64,000 bases of DNA from Mesorhizobium sp. C432A (lineage in GTDB: Bacteria > Pseudomonadota > Alphaproteobacteria > Rhizobiales > Rhizobiaceae), in NCBI RefSeq assembly GCF_030323145.1, contig NZ_CP100470.1, forward strand, positions 5,001,001 through 5,065,000. Reading direction: 5' to 3'. The position numbers were made by a program, and so were the translations under genes. Shown piece after piece: positions 16,674-24,398 of the stretch; the first letter of the stretch is position 1, and the number at the start of each line of letters is the position of its first letter. A model generated the notes under the pieces. It had not been told where the DNA came from, searched no databases, and saw nothing but the letters and a program-made list of their open reading frames with translations.

Positions 16674-16780
16674 TGCAGATAAGAAATAATTCCTACTCCG
16701 GTCAAAGCCTCGTCCTTGGCGGCGGCGCGCATTGCGCGAGGGCCGCATCGATGGGATGCTGGGTCTCGTCGGAGAGCGAA

Positions 16781-17596
16781 ATGAGCGATGTGACCAGTCA
16801 CTATGGCAGCGGCGGCATTGTCGAGCGCATCCTGTCGGCTGTGCCGGACGCAAAGGCCGGCAGCCTCGCAGCCAAACAACTCTATCCGTTCGATCAGCTT
16901 CATGGCCGCGAGCTGATCGCCACGCAGGACCATGCTGCGCGTCTTGCGCCCTCCGCCGGCGATCGGGTTCTGGACATCGGCAGCGGCATTGGCGGCCCGG
17001 CCCGGTTCCTTGCCGAGACCTATGGGTGCAGCGTCGACGGCGTCGACCTGACGCAGGCGTTCGTCGAGGCATCCCGCCGATTGACCGAGCTCTGCGGCCT
17101 CGGCGACAAAGTGCGTTTCCATGGGGCCGATGCGACAAGGCTGCCTTTTGCGGACGACACATTCGACGCGGCGATCTGCTTCTATGTCGGCATGAATATC
17201 GCCGACAAGGCGGCGGTCATCGGGCAAGCGTGGCGCGTACTGAAGCCGAAGGCCAGGCTTGTCTGGACCGAGGCGGTGCTGGCGGACGGCGAGCCTCACT
17301 ATCCCTTGCCTTGGGCGGTGTCGGCTGTGGCCAGCCATCTCGTCGACCGCGAAACCCTGAAGGCTCTGTTTGCTTCAGCCGGATTCCAGGTCGACGACGT
17401 CATCGACGAAACCGGCGATCACGTCGAGCTGGCGTTGAAACGGGCAAATTCCGGCATGGTTCCGTCGCCCGCCCAGCAGCAGGCCAATGAGATCGTGCTC
17501 GGCGCCGAGTTCGTGCATCGGCGAAAAAACTACATAAGCAGCCTGAGCGAGGGAAAACTCGCGTCACTGGCCATCATCGCTTCCAAGCCGGCCTGA
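16781..17596 (+). CDS. class I SAM-dependent methyltransferase
   Basis: 271 residues from ATG 16781 (GGAGAGCG upstream). It has motif I VLDIGSGIGGPARFLA (about 67-82), the acidic loop VDGVDLT after beta 2, FHGADATRLPFADDTFDAAI (motifs II-III) and a C-terminal lid rich in SPAQQQANEIVLG. The YPFDQLHGRE start and GGIVERIL resemble the sarcosine/dimethylglycine N-methyltransferase-like group, but the substrate cannot be fixed from sequence. The gene is bracketed by the two tiny-RNA units, and the stop codon abuts the terminator of copy B. Confidence 0.75.
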   Translation: MSDVTSHYGSGGIVERILSAVPDAKAGSLAAKQLYPFDQLHGRELIATQDHAARLAPSAGDRVLDIGSGIGGPARFLAETYGCSVDGVDLTQAFVEASRRLTELCGLGDKVRFHGADATRLPFADDTFDAAICFYVGMNIADKAAVIGQAWRVLKPKARLVWTEAVLADGEPHYPLPWAVSAVASHLVDRETLKALFASAGFQVDDVIDETGDHVELALKRANSGMVPSPAQQQANEIVLGAEFVHRRKNYISSLSEGKLASLAIIASKPA

Positions 17597-17645
17597 AAAA
17601 CAAAACCCGCCTCGGCGGCGGGTTGGTGGCGCAAATCAGCAACAT
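17596..17645 (-). ncRNA. putative tiny RNA, copy B (promoter-to-terminator unit)
   Basis: A minus-strand unit with the same build as 16590-16638: promoter 17652-17680, predicted start at about 17645, the shared TTGCTGATTTGCGCCACC core, then terminator arms AACCCGCC/GGCGGGTT (17604-17624) and a T-rich end (17596-17603). The hairpin loop differs (TCGGC against TCGTG) while both stems stay perfect. Similarity to copy A also continues about 30 bases upstream of the -35 box (AAGAATTCCTAC-like). No start-to-stop peptide is shared by both copies. Confidence 0.5.
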
Positions 17646-17651
17646 CGACAA

Positions 17652-17680
17652 ATCATAGCATAGCTGCCCTCACCGGTCAA
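17652..17680 (-). promoter_or_regulatory. sigma-70-type promoter of tiny RNA copy B
   Basis: On the minus strand, TTGACC (17675-17680), a 17-base spacer GGTGAGGGCAGCTATGC and TATGAT (17652-17657). Confidence 0.65.
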
Positions 17681-17844
17681 GATATGTCAGGAAAGAATTC
17701 CTACATCGACATCGATCGGAGACTCGGCGATGCTAGCGCTACCACATCCGGCGTCAAGTCATATGCATATGTTCTAAAGTGCCATGCCGTCGGCGGATGT
17801 TGTCTGATAATTTGTCCTTTGGCATCAAGGGGGCAAAAGAAGCC

Positions 17845-18288
17845 ATGTCTGAGGACAAAATCCGAAATATAAATCTGACCGCCGACATCGTCGCGGCATT
17901 CGTGCGCAACAATTCAGTGCCTCCGGATAGCCTGCCGGCGTTGATCGAGAGCGTCAATGCAGCGCTCGCGGCCGTGGACAATCCCGTTGCTCCGCCGCAA
18001 CCTGCGCCTGAGCCCGCGGTCAACCGCAAGCGCTCGGTAACGCCGAATTTCATTTACTGCCTCGAGGATGGCAAGAAGTTCAGGTCGCTGCGGCGTCATC
18101 TCGGCTCCGCCCATGGCATGACGCCGGAAGCCTATCGCGCCAAATGGGACCTGCCCGGCGACTATCCGATGACGGCGCCCAGCTACGCCGCCAAGCGCTC
18201 GGAGCTGGCAAAGGAGTTCGGGCTCGGCATCAGGACACCCGAGGCCCCGGCCGCCAAGGCGCCGGCCAAGAGCAAGACCAAGGCGTAA
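17845..18288 (+). CDS. MucR/Ros-family zinc-finger transcriptional regulator
   Basis: 147 residues from ATG 17845 (AAGGGGGCAAAAG upstream). A helical N-terminal part (NLTADIVAAFVRNNSV) is followed by the prokaryotic zinc-finger DNA-binding region: YCLEDGKKFRSLRRHLGSAH, MTPEAYRAKWDLPGDYPMTA and YAAKRSELAKEFGLG. MucR/Ros proteins bind A+T-rich DNA and repress surface polysaccharide, virulence or symbiosis genes. The metal-ligand set is Cys/Asp/His/His-like, as in other MucR proteins. The C-terminus is Ala/Lys-rich. This is probably one of several paralogues in the genome. Confidence 0.85.
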   Translation: MSEDKIRNINLTADIVAAFVRNNSVPPDSLPALIESVNAALAAVDNPVAPPQPAPEPAVNRKRSVTPNFIYCLEDGKKFRSLRRHLGSAHGMTPEAYRAKWDLPGDYPMTAPSYAAKRSELAKEFGLGIRTPEAPAAKAPAKSKTKA

Positions 18289-18330
18289 AGGCACGCCCCC
18301 TCCGTGCCGTACGCCTGCTGGAGGACGATC

Positions 18331-18525
18331 GTGGTGGCCGGAGAGCCCAATGACGTTCGCGTGGAACGTGTGGACCGCCGCCAATGGGCGGTGCTGGTTG
18401 CCGAGAATGGCACGGTGACCCAGCATCTGTTCATGGCCCAGGAAGCGGCCGAGGAGTTTGCCGACGGCGAGCGGACAAGGCTCGGCCTTCCCGCCAGGCC
18501 GCCGGCGGCGGATCCGCTGGCCTGA
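18331..18525 (+). CDS. small hypothetical protein
   Basis: 64 residues starting at GTG 18331, chosen because GGAGG sits 7 bases before it. The protein (VRVERVDRRQWAVLVAENGT, then TQHLFMAQEAAEEFADGE) looks like a small alpha/beta domain without a known name. It follows the MucR gene on the same strand at a 42-base gap. Confidence 0.45.
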   Translation: MVAGEPNDVRVERVDRRQWAVLVAENGTVTQHLFMAQEAAEEFADGERTRLGLPARPPAADPLA

Positions 18526-18639
18526 ACAGTCCTTCAACGGGCTGCAGGATACAAGACGCAGCCTTCGACAGGCCGTCTAGCGACTGGTCATTAGCTGGCT
18601 CTTATGGAATCATTCCACTCCAACTCGGGGGAGAGCGGG

Positions 18640-18909
18640 ATGGACAAACCAGCCATGGCATCCGTGTTCAGGATGCGGCAAGCGCCAGCCACTGTTTCGG
18701 GCGTTCGCAGCGTCGGCCAAGGCCAGGCCGATCCGGTCATCGGCAGAAGGCCGCTCGGCGAGGCGATCCGCTTCGTCATCGACGCCCATCCCCATTACGA
18801 CATCAGCTGCGTTTCGATCGCCTATGGCGACGGCTCGGCCCCGCGCCTCGGCAGCCGGGAGGTCAAGGCGCTGTGGGCCGAATATGGCCGCCGCTGGATG
18901 GAAGAGTAG
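18640..18909 (+). CDS. small hypothetical protein
   Basis: 89 residues from ATG 18640, with GGGGGAGAGCGGG just before it. The second half is better structured (LGEAIRFVIDAHPHYDISCV, REVKALWAEYGRRWMEE). I recognise no domain. Its frame is open further 5' but lacks a ribosome-binding site there. Confidence 0.4.
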   Translation: MDKPAMASVFRMRQAPATVSGVRSVGQGQADPVIGRRPLGEAIRFVIDAHPHYDISCVSIAYGDGSAPRLGSREVKALWAEYGRRWMEE

Positions 18910-19003
18910 CGCAGGCCATCGGCCGACGCCTATCGCTTGCATCCCCGTCCGGATCGTAACAGCGGCTCATGCGTTGAGCGTGAGCCAAATGGGAGCAACA
19001 GCC

Positions 19004-19309
19004 ATGAACGTCGCCAATCTGCAACTCGAAGGCCTGCTGATGGCCGTCGCCTCGATCAATCAGGTGCTGGTGCGCAAGGGCCTGCTCACGGTGGAGGATA
19101 TCGACATTGCGCTGCGCAAGGCCGAGGCCATCGAAACCGGCGAGGAGCGGTCCGACGGCATGTCGGAGTCCAACCGCGACGCCGTCAACTTTCCGATCCG
19201 ACTGCTGGAACTGGCCAATCAATGCCAGCCGGAGGCGGACATGCCGTCCTTCTCGAAACTGGCCCGCATGGTCGGTCAGATGAAGGAACCCTACAACGAC
19301 CAGATGTGA
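19004..19309 (+). CDS. conserved small hypothetical protein
   Basis: 101 residues from ATG 19004 (GGGAGCAACAG upstream). It is helical, with LEGLLMAVASINQVLVRKG, LLTVEDIDIALRKAEAIETG and LLELANQCQPEADMPSFSKL. This resembles uncharacterised proteins widespread in Mesorhizobium and relatives. No membrane segment or catalytic motif is visible. Confidence 0.55.
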   Translation: MNVANLQLEGLLMAVASINQVLVRKGLLTVEDIDIALRKAEAIETGEERSDGMSESNRDAVNFPIRLLELANQCQPEADMPSFSKLARMVGQMKEPYNDQM

Positions 19310-19331
19310 GGCGGTCTGCCGACGCGGGGCC

Positions 19332-19757
19332 TCACCCTCGGCCAATCTTCGAGGCCAGCACGCTGCCCGGTCCATGCACGGCGGCAAACAGCAGGCCGGC
19401 GGCGAACGGGAAATGGGACATGAAGGCGCCGAACTCGGCCTGGTTGCCGGTCCAGTGCGACGGACCGTGGAAGGCAAAGCCGAGGAAGACCACGTAGACG
19501 GCGGCGACCAGGGCGGCCGGCGTGAAGAACGCTCCGGTCAGCAAGGCGATCACCAGCAGCGTTTCGAGGATCGCGGCGCACCAGGCCAGAAACAGCGGGA
19601 ACGGGAAGCCGGCGGCGGCGATGTAGCCGGCGGTCATGTTCATATCCATGAACTTGAAGGCTGCTCCCATCGCGAACATGGCGGCCAAGGTCAGGCGGGC
19701 GATGAGAATGGCCGCGGTCTGCCACGGCGATTGAACGGCTTCCATGATGTGCTCCAA
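19332..19757 (-). CDS. DoxX-family inner-membrane protein
   Basis: 141 residues with four transmembrane segments (about 16-36, 53-75, 78-98 and 115-135). It has the family features ARLTLAAMFAMGAAFKFMD near the first helix and ETLLVIALLTGAFFTPAAL. DoxX proteins are small membrane proteins linked in some bacteria to thiosulfate:quinone oxidoreductase or redox stress. The role here is not shown. Translation may start at the first Met or four codons later. Confidence 0.75.
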   Translation of the reverse strand: MEHIMEAVQSPWQTAAILIARLTLAAMFAMGAAFKFMDMNMTAGYIAAAGFPFPLFLAWCAAILETLLVIALLTGAFFTPAALVAAVYVVFLGFAFHGPSHWTGNQAEFGAFMSHFPFAAGLLFAAVHGPGSVLASKIGRG

Positions 19758-19890
19758 AGGTTTGCAACGGGTTTCGCCCCAAGGACGGGCGCCACGCCGC
19801 CGATCCTACACCAGCCCGCGAAATTCTTTCGCGGCAAAGCCGGACCTCGCAAAAGGAGGCGCTTGCAATCCTCTTGCCGCGCGTGGCCGC

Positions 19891-20394
19891 TCAGAGCTTC
19901 GCCATCAGCTCCCGCCCCAACCGTTTCGGCGGCTCGGCGCGCAGCACCACATTGGTCGTCACCGCGCCGTAGCGGCCGATGGCATCGACGATGCTTTCGA
20001 GGTCGGGCGGCGACGGCACGACCACCTTGACCAGAAAACAATCCTCGCCGGTCACCCGCAGCACCTCGACCACTTCCGGCATGGCCGCGAATTTCTTCAG
20101 GCAGGTCTGGATGTGCTCATGCGTGGTGCGCAGGCGGATCATGGCCATGGTGCCGAGACCGAGGGCGGTGGGATCGATCGCGGCCCGGTAGCCGGCGATG
20201 ATGCCGCGCTCCTCCAGCCGCTTCACCCGCTCCGACGTCGCGGGCTGGGACAGGCCGACGCGGCGGCCGAGTTCGGAAATGCCGATGCGGCCATCCTCCT
20301 GCATGATCTCGATGATTGCCATGTCGGTGGGGTCGAGCCGTGGCCGGTAATCGCCGTTTGCCATGAACACCTTCAATCCATCGGAATTCTTCAT
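19891..20394 (-). CDS. Lrp/AsnC-family transcriptional regulator
   Basis: About 167 residues from ATG 20394 (MKNSDGLK); a start at 20364 (MANGDYRPRLD) is also possible. It has an N-terminal winged helix, LDPTDMAIIEIMQEDGRIGI and LGRRVGLSQPATSERVKRLE, and a C-terminal RAM/AsnC ligand domain with RVTGEDCFLVKVVV. Lrp proteins sense amino acids and often control a divergent neighbour. Here the divergent neighbour is the alpha/beta hydrolase gene, 84 bases away. Confidence 0.85.
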   Translation of the reverse strand: MKNSDGLKVFMANGDYRPRLDPTDMAIIEIMQEDGRIGISELGRRVGLSQPATSERVKRLEERGIIAGYRAAIDPTALGLGTMAMIRLRTTHEHIQTCLKKFAAMPEVVEVLRVTGEDCFLVKVVVPSPPDLESIVDAIGRYGAVTTNVVLRAEPPKRLGRELMAKL

Positions 20395-20478
20395 CGCTTT
20401 CCGATGATCTCTCATTCCGCGAACAAGGAGAAGCCCTAGGATTGGGACATCATCTGCGGCGAAGAAACAGGATTTTCC

Positions 20479-21036
20479 ATGACCGACTTCATCATTCTGC
20501 CGGGCAGCGGCGGATCGGGCGAGGCCCACTGGCAGACACGCTGGCAACAGGCCGACCCGGCGATGCGCCGCTTCAGCCCGGCAAGCTGGGAGCTGCCGGA
20601 TTTCGACGACTGGGTGGCGGCGCTGGACGTCGCGGTGTCACAGGCACAGACCCCGCCGGTGCTCGTCGCCCACAGTCTCAGCTGCCTGCTGGTCGCGCAT
20701 TGGCAGGCGGTGTCGAGCCGTCGGATCGGCGGGGCGTTTCTGGTTGCGGTTCCCGACCCGGCCTCGCCGGTCTATCCCGCTTACGGAATTCCCTTCGCCG
20801 ATACGCCGCGCGGGCCGCTTCGCTTCCCCTCGCTGATCGTGGCCAGCACCGACGATCCCTATGATCCGAACGGCTATGCCGGTGAGAAAGCCACACAATG
20901 GGGCAGCGAACTGCACATCGCCGGGCCGCTTGGTCACATCAACAGCAATAGCGGGCTGGGCGACTGGCCGGCGGGAATGGAGCTGCTGACGGCCTTCGTG
21001 AGAGAGAGACAGGCCGACCACGCAATCGCACCGTAG
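20479..21036 (+). CDS. RBBP9/YdeN-family alpha/beta hydrolase
   Basis: 185 residues. It starts FIILPGSGGSGEAHWQTRWQ, the family's oxyanion-hole start. The nucleophile elbow is VLVAHSLSCLL (Ser about 66). Asp in ASTDDPYD (about 126) and His in GHINSNSGLGDWPAG (about 152) complete a Ser-Asp-His triad. It is a cytoplasmic serine hydrolase of unknown substrate. It is divergently transcribed from the Lrp regulator, which is the likely controller. Confidence 0.85.
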   Translation: MTDFIILPGSGGSGEAHWQTRWQQADPAMRRFSPASWELPDFDDWVAALDVAVSQAQTPPVLVAHSLSCLLVAHWQAVSSRRIGGAFLVAVPDPASPVYPAYGIPFADTPRGPLRFPSLIVASTDDPYDPNGYAGEKATQWGSELHIAGPLGHINSNSGLGDWPAGMELLTAFVRERQADHAIAP

Positions 21037-21119
21037 GCGCCCGAAGCGTGCGCGCGGGCTTGCCCCGACTTGTCCCGCCAGCTATCTCTCGGGAGGGGCG
21101 TTTGTGAGGGAGCCTGCGA

Positions 21120-21485
21120 ATGGTGTCCGTCCGATATCTGGTCCGCGATGTCGATCTGTCCATCGCGTTTTATACGAGCTATCTGGGATTCGCGCTGAAG
21201 CAGCAATTCGGTCCGGCGATGGCCATCCTGACGCGCGGCGACCTCTCGCTCTGGCTCGCCGGTCCCTTGGCGTCGGCAGCCAGGCCGATGCCGGACGGCC
21301 GGACACCCGAGCCGGGCGGATGGAACCGCTTCGTGCTCGAGGTCGAGCAATTGCCGTCAATCGTGACTAAGATGGTCGAGGCCGGCGTGCGGTTCCGCAA
21401 CCAGATCGTCGAAGGTCCGGGCGGGCGACAGATTCTTTGTGAAGACCCGTCCGGCAACGTGATCGAGCTGTTCGAGCCCAGCTAG
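21120..21485 (+). CDS. VOC-family (glyoxalase/bleomycin-resistance fold) protein
   Basis: 121 residues with two beta-alpha-beta-beta-beta halves: VRYLVRDVDLSIAFYTSYLG at the start and the typical end GGRQILCEDPSGNVIELFEP, which contributes the metal-site Glu. Members include glyoxalases, dioxygenases and drug-binding proteins; the ligand here is unknown. It ends 4 bases into the convergent zinc-knuckle gene. Confidence 0.75.
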   Translation: MVSVRYLVRDVDLSIAFYTSYLGFALKQQFGPAMAILTRGDLSLWLAGPLASAARPMPDGRTPEPGGWNRFVLEVEQLPSIVTKMVEAGVRFRNQIVEGPGGRQILCEDPSGNVIELFEPS

Positions 21486-21670
21486 ACTTCGGCCGTCGCC
21501 TCGGATTCGGCGCCGGGCTTTGCCTGGCCTTCCCACTGCCGCTCCGCCTCTGCTTTACGCTTCGGACAATCCTCGTAGTCATGCTCTCGCGAACCGCAAT
21601 AGGAGCAGCATTTTGCCGGCGTGTCGGTTCGAAGCATTGTGGCCATGCACAAGAATGCACGAAAATTCAT
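21482..21670 (-). CDS. small protein with a CCHC-type zinc-knuckle-like motif
   Basis: 62 residues. The centre reads KCCSYCGSREHDYEDCPKRK. Cys-x2-Cys-x4-His-x4-Cys is exactly the spacing of retroviral-type zinc knuckles, which usually bind single-stranded nucleic acid. The remainder is charged and disordered (EAERQWEGQAKPGAESEATA). A start at the internal Met at 21646 or 21637 is also possible. Its 3' end overlaps the VOC gene by 4 bases. I know such short proteins only as hypotheticals in Rhizobiales. Confidence 0.5.
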   Translation of the reverse strand: MNFRAFLCMATMLRTDTPAKCCSYCGSREHDYEDCPKRKAEAERQWEGQAKPGAESEATAEV

Positions 21671-21887
21671 CCGGTTGCAGCAGCGTCCGCGACGTCGCTG
21701 CTGGGATGCGTGACCGCCAGCCTGGCACCGCCCTCAATAGCCGCCGCCGAGGATCGGCAGAATCTCGGCGGCAGACATTGCGCGCGGCGCGTATTCGTCC
21801 GGCCTATATCAAAGTTAAATGCGGATGCTGGGCGTGAGGTGGTAGGTGATCGCGATGGGGGGACTCTCAACGCGCTCGAGGTGTCCC

Positions 21888-22064
21888 ATGGACGTTCGAA
21901 ATCTGATTGCCAAATTGTCAGCCGCGGTATTGCACCGCCGCGCCGCGTCTTCGCCGATACTGTTCAGGCCGATCCGCAACTCGCTCGCCGACATCCCGTT
22001 GAAGCCGGCGCCGCGGCCGCCTTATCGTCCGCATCGGCCGATCTGGCCGGCAAGCAACATGTAG
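21888..22064 (+). CDS. small basic hypothetical protein
   Basis: 58 residues from ATG 21888 (GAGGTGTCCC upstream). The N-terminal helix DVRNLIAKLSAAVLHRRA is followed by a Pro/Arg-rich end (PLKPAPRPPYRPHRP). I do not recognise it, and the coding character is modest. Confidence 0.3.
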   Translation: MDVRNLIAKLSAAVLHRRAASSPILFRPIRNSLADIPLKPAPRPPYRPHRPIWPASNM

Positions 22065-22177
22065 CTCGCCGGGCTGCAACCAGTTTGTGATTTCCTCGTT
22101 TATGGCGATCCCGTTTTCAAGGAGGCAAGTGATGAGATCGATCCGGGCGAGGCGCGAATGGTTTGGATGGTGAGCGC

Positions 22178-22471
22178 ATGAGCCGTTTTCTGCCCCTGAC
22201 GATCAGATTCGTGGACGGCAGCGCGATGACGGTGTCGTCGATCGCCGACGCCAGGAGGGCGCTAGGCGGAACATGGAAGAACAAGCAGACGGCGGCCTAC
22301 AAGGCGGCCGACAGGCTGGTGGATGACGCGTTGAACGGCATTTGCCGCCCGGACATCGCCTTTGCCGCTTTCCAGAATGCCGCCGCCCAACAGGGCTTGC
22401 TGAAGCCGGCGAAGCCAAGTGCCGCCCTTGCCATGCTCGACGAATTGGCGTCGCTGGATGGGCATCGTTGA
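22178..22471 (+). CDS. DUF982-family protein
   Basis: 97 residues: PLTIRFVDGSAMTVSSIADA, then WKNKQTAAYKAADRLVDDAL and AFQNAAAQQGLL. This is the layout of DUF982, a short family multiplied in rhizobial genomes and plasmids with no known function. The start at ATG 22178 gives the usual length. Confidence 0.7.
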   Translation: MSRFLPLTIRFVDGSAMTVSSIADARRALGGTWKNKQTAAYKAADRLVDDALNGICRPDIAFAAFQNAAAQQGLLKPAKPSAALAMLDELASLDGHR

Positions 22472-22520
22472 AAGACCGGCTGACGGATTGCCTGCGATGT
22501 CATGGCGAACGCCGGATAGC

Positions 22521-23240
22521 CTATCTCGGCTCGCGGTTCATGCTGAGATAAGTCGGGTCGAACTCGGCGATTTCCACCAGCTGCTGCCAGTCCAGAATGG
22601 TCACCATGTAATTTGCCCAGCCGATCACACCGATCTTGCGCAGCGCGCCGATGACCCGGTTCATGTGGACGACCGAAAGCCCAAGCACATCGGCCAGTTC
22701 CGCCTGCGACAGGGGAAGCCGGAAACTCATGCCGTTGGTCTGCTTGACGACCTGGAGCCGCACGAACAGCTCGCACACAAGATGCGCCAGATGCGAAGTC
22801 TTGGACCGCCGGCCCATGGCCACGATCCATTCCCGATGGATGGCGCCATCGACGAGCGTGTCCAGCCAAAGCAAGCGGCTGAGATGAGGCGCCTGTTCGG
22901 TGATCGTCCTTAGCCGACTGTGGTCGGCGGCGATCACCCGGCATGGCGACAAAGCTATAATGCCATGGTCCATTGTCTTGAGCAGGAAGGCGTGCAAATC
23001 GACAAAATCGCCTGGCACCTGCAACGAGGTGAACTGGCGGCCGCCATCCTCCAGCACCTTGTAGCGCGCCGCCAGACCCTCGATGATGAGCGTGCTGTAG
23101 CCTGGCCTCGATCCCTCTGAAACGATGTCCTGACCGGTGGCAAAATCCATCTCGATGGTCATGGCGGCGGCCAGCAGCCCCTTTTCCTGCTCGGACAAAG
23201 CGTCATGCTGGCCAAGGTTGAGATAAAGCGGTTCTAGCAT
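22521..23240 (-). CDS. Crp/Fnr-family transcriptional regulator
   Basis: 239 residues from ATG 23240. It has an N-terminal cyclic-nucleotide-binding-like beta barrel (about 20-140; FATGQDIVSEGSRPGYSTLI, FTSLQVPGDFVDLHAFLL) and a C-terminal winged helix (about 155-225) with LPLSQAELADVLGLSVVHMN. The Arg-Ser phosphate cassette of true cAMP binders is not evident, and there is no Fnr Cys cluster. The ligand is therefore unknown; redox or metabolite sensing is likely. The frame is open upstream of the chosen start but poorly coding. Confidence 0.8.
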   Translation of the reverse strand: MLEPLYLNLGQHDALSEQEKGLLAAAMTIEMDFATGQDIVSEGSRPGYSTLIIEGLAARYKVLEDGGRQFTSLQVPGDFVDLHAFLLKTMDHGIIALSPCRVIAADHSRLRTITEQAPHLSRLLWLDTLVDGAIHREWIVAMGRRSKTSHLAHLVCELFVRLQVVKQTNGMSFRLPLSQAELADVLGLSVVHMNRVIGALRKIGVIGWANYMVTILDWQQLVEIAEFDPTYLSMNREPR

Positions 23241-23397
23241 CGAGGATCCAGTTCGAGATTTCGTGGACATTCGTGGCCTAGCCAAACGCCGGAGATCGGG
23301 TGCGGTTGCAATCGGCCGGCACGGCGACGGCTCCTGGCAGGAAATCTGCTCAGGGCACAGTCGCATGGAACCATGGGTGCGGGTTGGGATTTAATCC

Positions 23398-23438
23398 ATG
23401 TCGCTCAAAAATGGCCCCGATTTTGAGACAACGACATG
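23398..23438. repeat. CATGTCG palindromic element, copy 1
   Basis: Arms CATGTCG (23398-23404) and CGACATG (23432-23438) with an inner pair CTCAAAA/TTTTGAG (23404-23410 and 23421-23427). The same build recurs at 27311-27360 and 59494-59533. Confidence 0.6.
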
Positions 23439-23523
23439 CATAAAAACACAGACCTGAAGCGCGTCGCCTGCGTCCTTCAACCGCGATGCGCCTTAGCGTT
23501 CTCACGCAGGGATCCTTGCACAC

Positions 23524-23754
23524 ATGGAACGGTTCTACTTCGACTTGTACAACGCCGAGACCCAGATTGATGAAGAGGGGCAGCTTTTTCCCAGCCGGGA
23601 GCGTGCGGGAGCCGAAGCGCTGCGCATATTGCACGATGTGGCGCGCGACGAGATACCGGAGGGCGACCACCGGCGGATCACCGTCAAGATGCTGAACGAG
23701 AACAGGGAGCAGATATTCGAAGCGTCGCTGACCATGGCGTCGCTGTGGAGTTGA
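23524..23754 (+). CDS. DUF6894-family small protein
   Basis: 76 residues: ERFYFDLYNAETQIDEEGQL, then GAEALRILHDVARDEIPEGD and ITVKMLNENREQIFEASLTM. This matches DUF6894, a small alpha/beta family of unknown function common in Rhizobiales. It is complete at the usual length. Confidence 0.7.
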   Translation: MERFYFDLYNAETQIDEEGQLFPSRERAGAEALRILHDVARDEIPEGDHRRITVKMLNENREQIFEASLTMASLWS

Positions 23755-23860
23755 ACTCGTCGACCCTGTCGAGGACTGTATGGAACCTCTTGCCCTCCCC
23801 TCTGTTTCCTAAGGAGGGGCCAGCGGCAGAAGCTGCACGGCTGATTGACTGGAGGCATCT

Positions 23861-24361
23861 ATGTCCTTGCAAAAGCTTCATCCCGAGCAGGTCGACGACA
23901 CACGCAGGCTTGCCTATTCGACCTTTGCCCCGGCGCTGATCGGTTCGCTCACCAAGCGTCTGGCGCGGTGTCAGGGCGTCAAGGAACTGGGCGCCCTGGA
24001 AAAGTCGCTCATCCGCCTGATCGAAGACTCTGATGTCGATGGGCCGCAAGCCGAGGCGATGAAAGAGTTCGCCATCGAGCTGGTGGTGTCGACGATATCG
24101 GAAGCCCGCGCTCACCCCGACACCAAGAGCGATGTCGAAGCCGTTGGCGAGCGCCGCGCCGAAGGCCGCTCCGAGAACCCGCAGACGCTCGAGGAGCAGT
24201 TGCAATCAGGCCTCGAAGACAGTTTTCCGGCCAGCGATCCGCCCGCCGTCCTCTCGACCGCCATTTCCGGCGGCTCGAAGGACCTTGTCGGCACCGACGA
24301 GGTGTTGCGCCGCAAGAAGGAGGCGGCGCAGCGAAAGCAGGAGAAGGCCGACGCCGGTTAG
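23861..24361 (+). CDS. hypothetical protein with a LEEQLQxGLEDSFPASDPPA motif
   Basis: 166 residues. The N-terminal half is helical (TFAPALIGSLTKRLARCQGV). The C-terminal half carries LEEQLQSGLEDSFPASDPPA, a motif I recall in several short Rhizobiales proteins of unknown function, followed by a Lys-rich tail. It is on the same strand as the DUF6894 gene with a 106-base gap. Confidence 0.5.
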   Translation: MSLQKLHPEQVDDTRRLAYSTFAPALIGSLTKRLARCQGVKELGALEKSLIRLIEDSDVDGPQAEAMKEFAIELVVSTISEARAHPDTKSDVEAVGERRAEGRSENPQTLEEQLQSGLEDSFPASDPPAVLSTAISGGSKDLVGTDEVLRRKKEAAQRKQEKADAG

Positions 24362-24398
24362 CCGGACAAGTCGCGCCAGCTCGGGCGATGAGAAGCCG

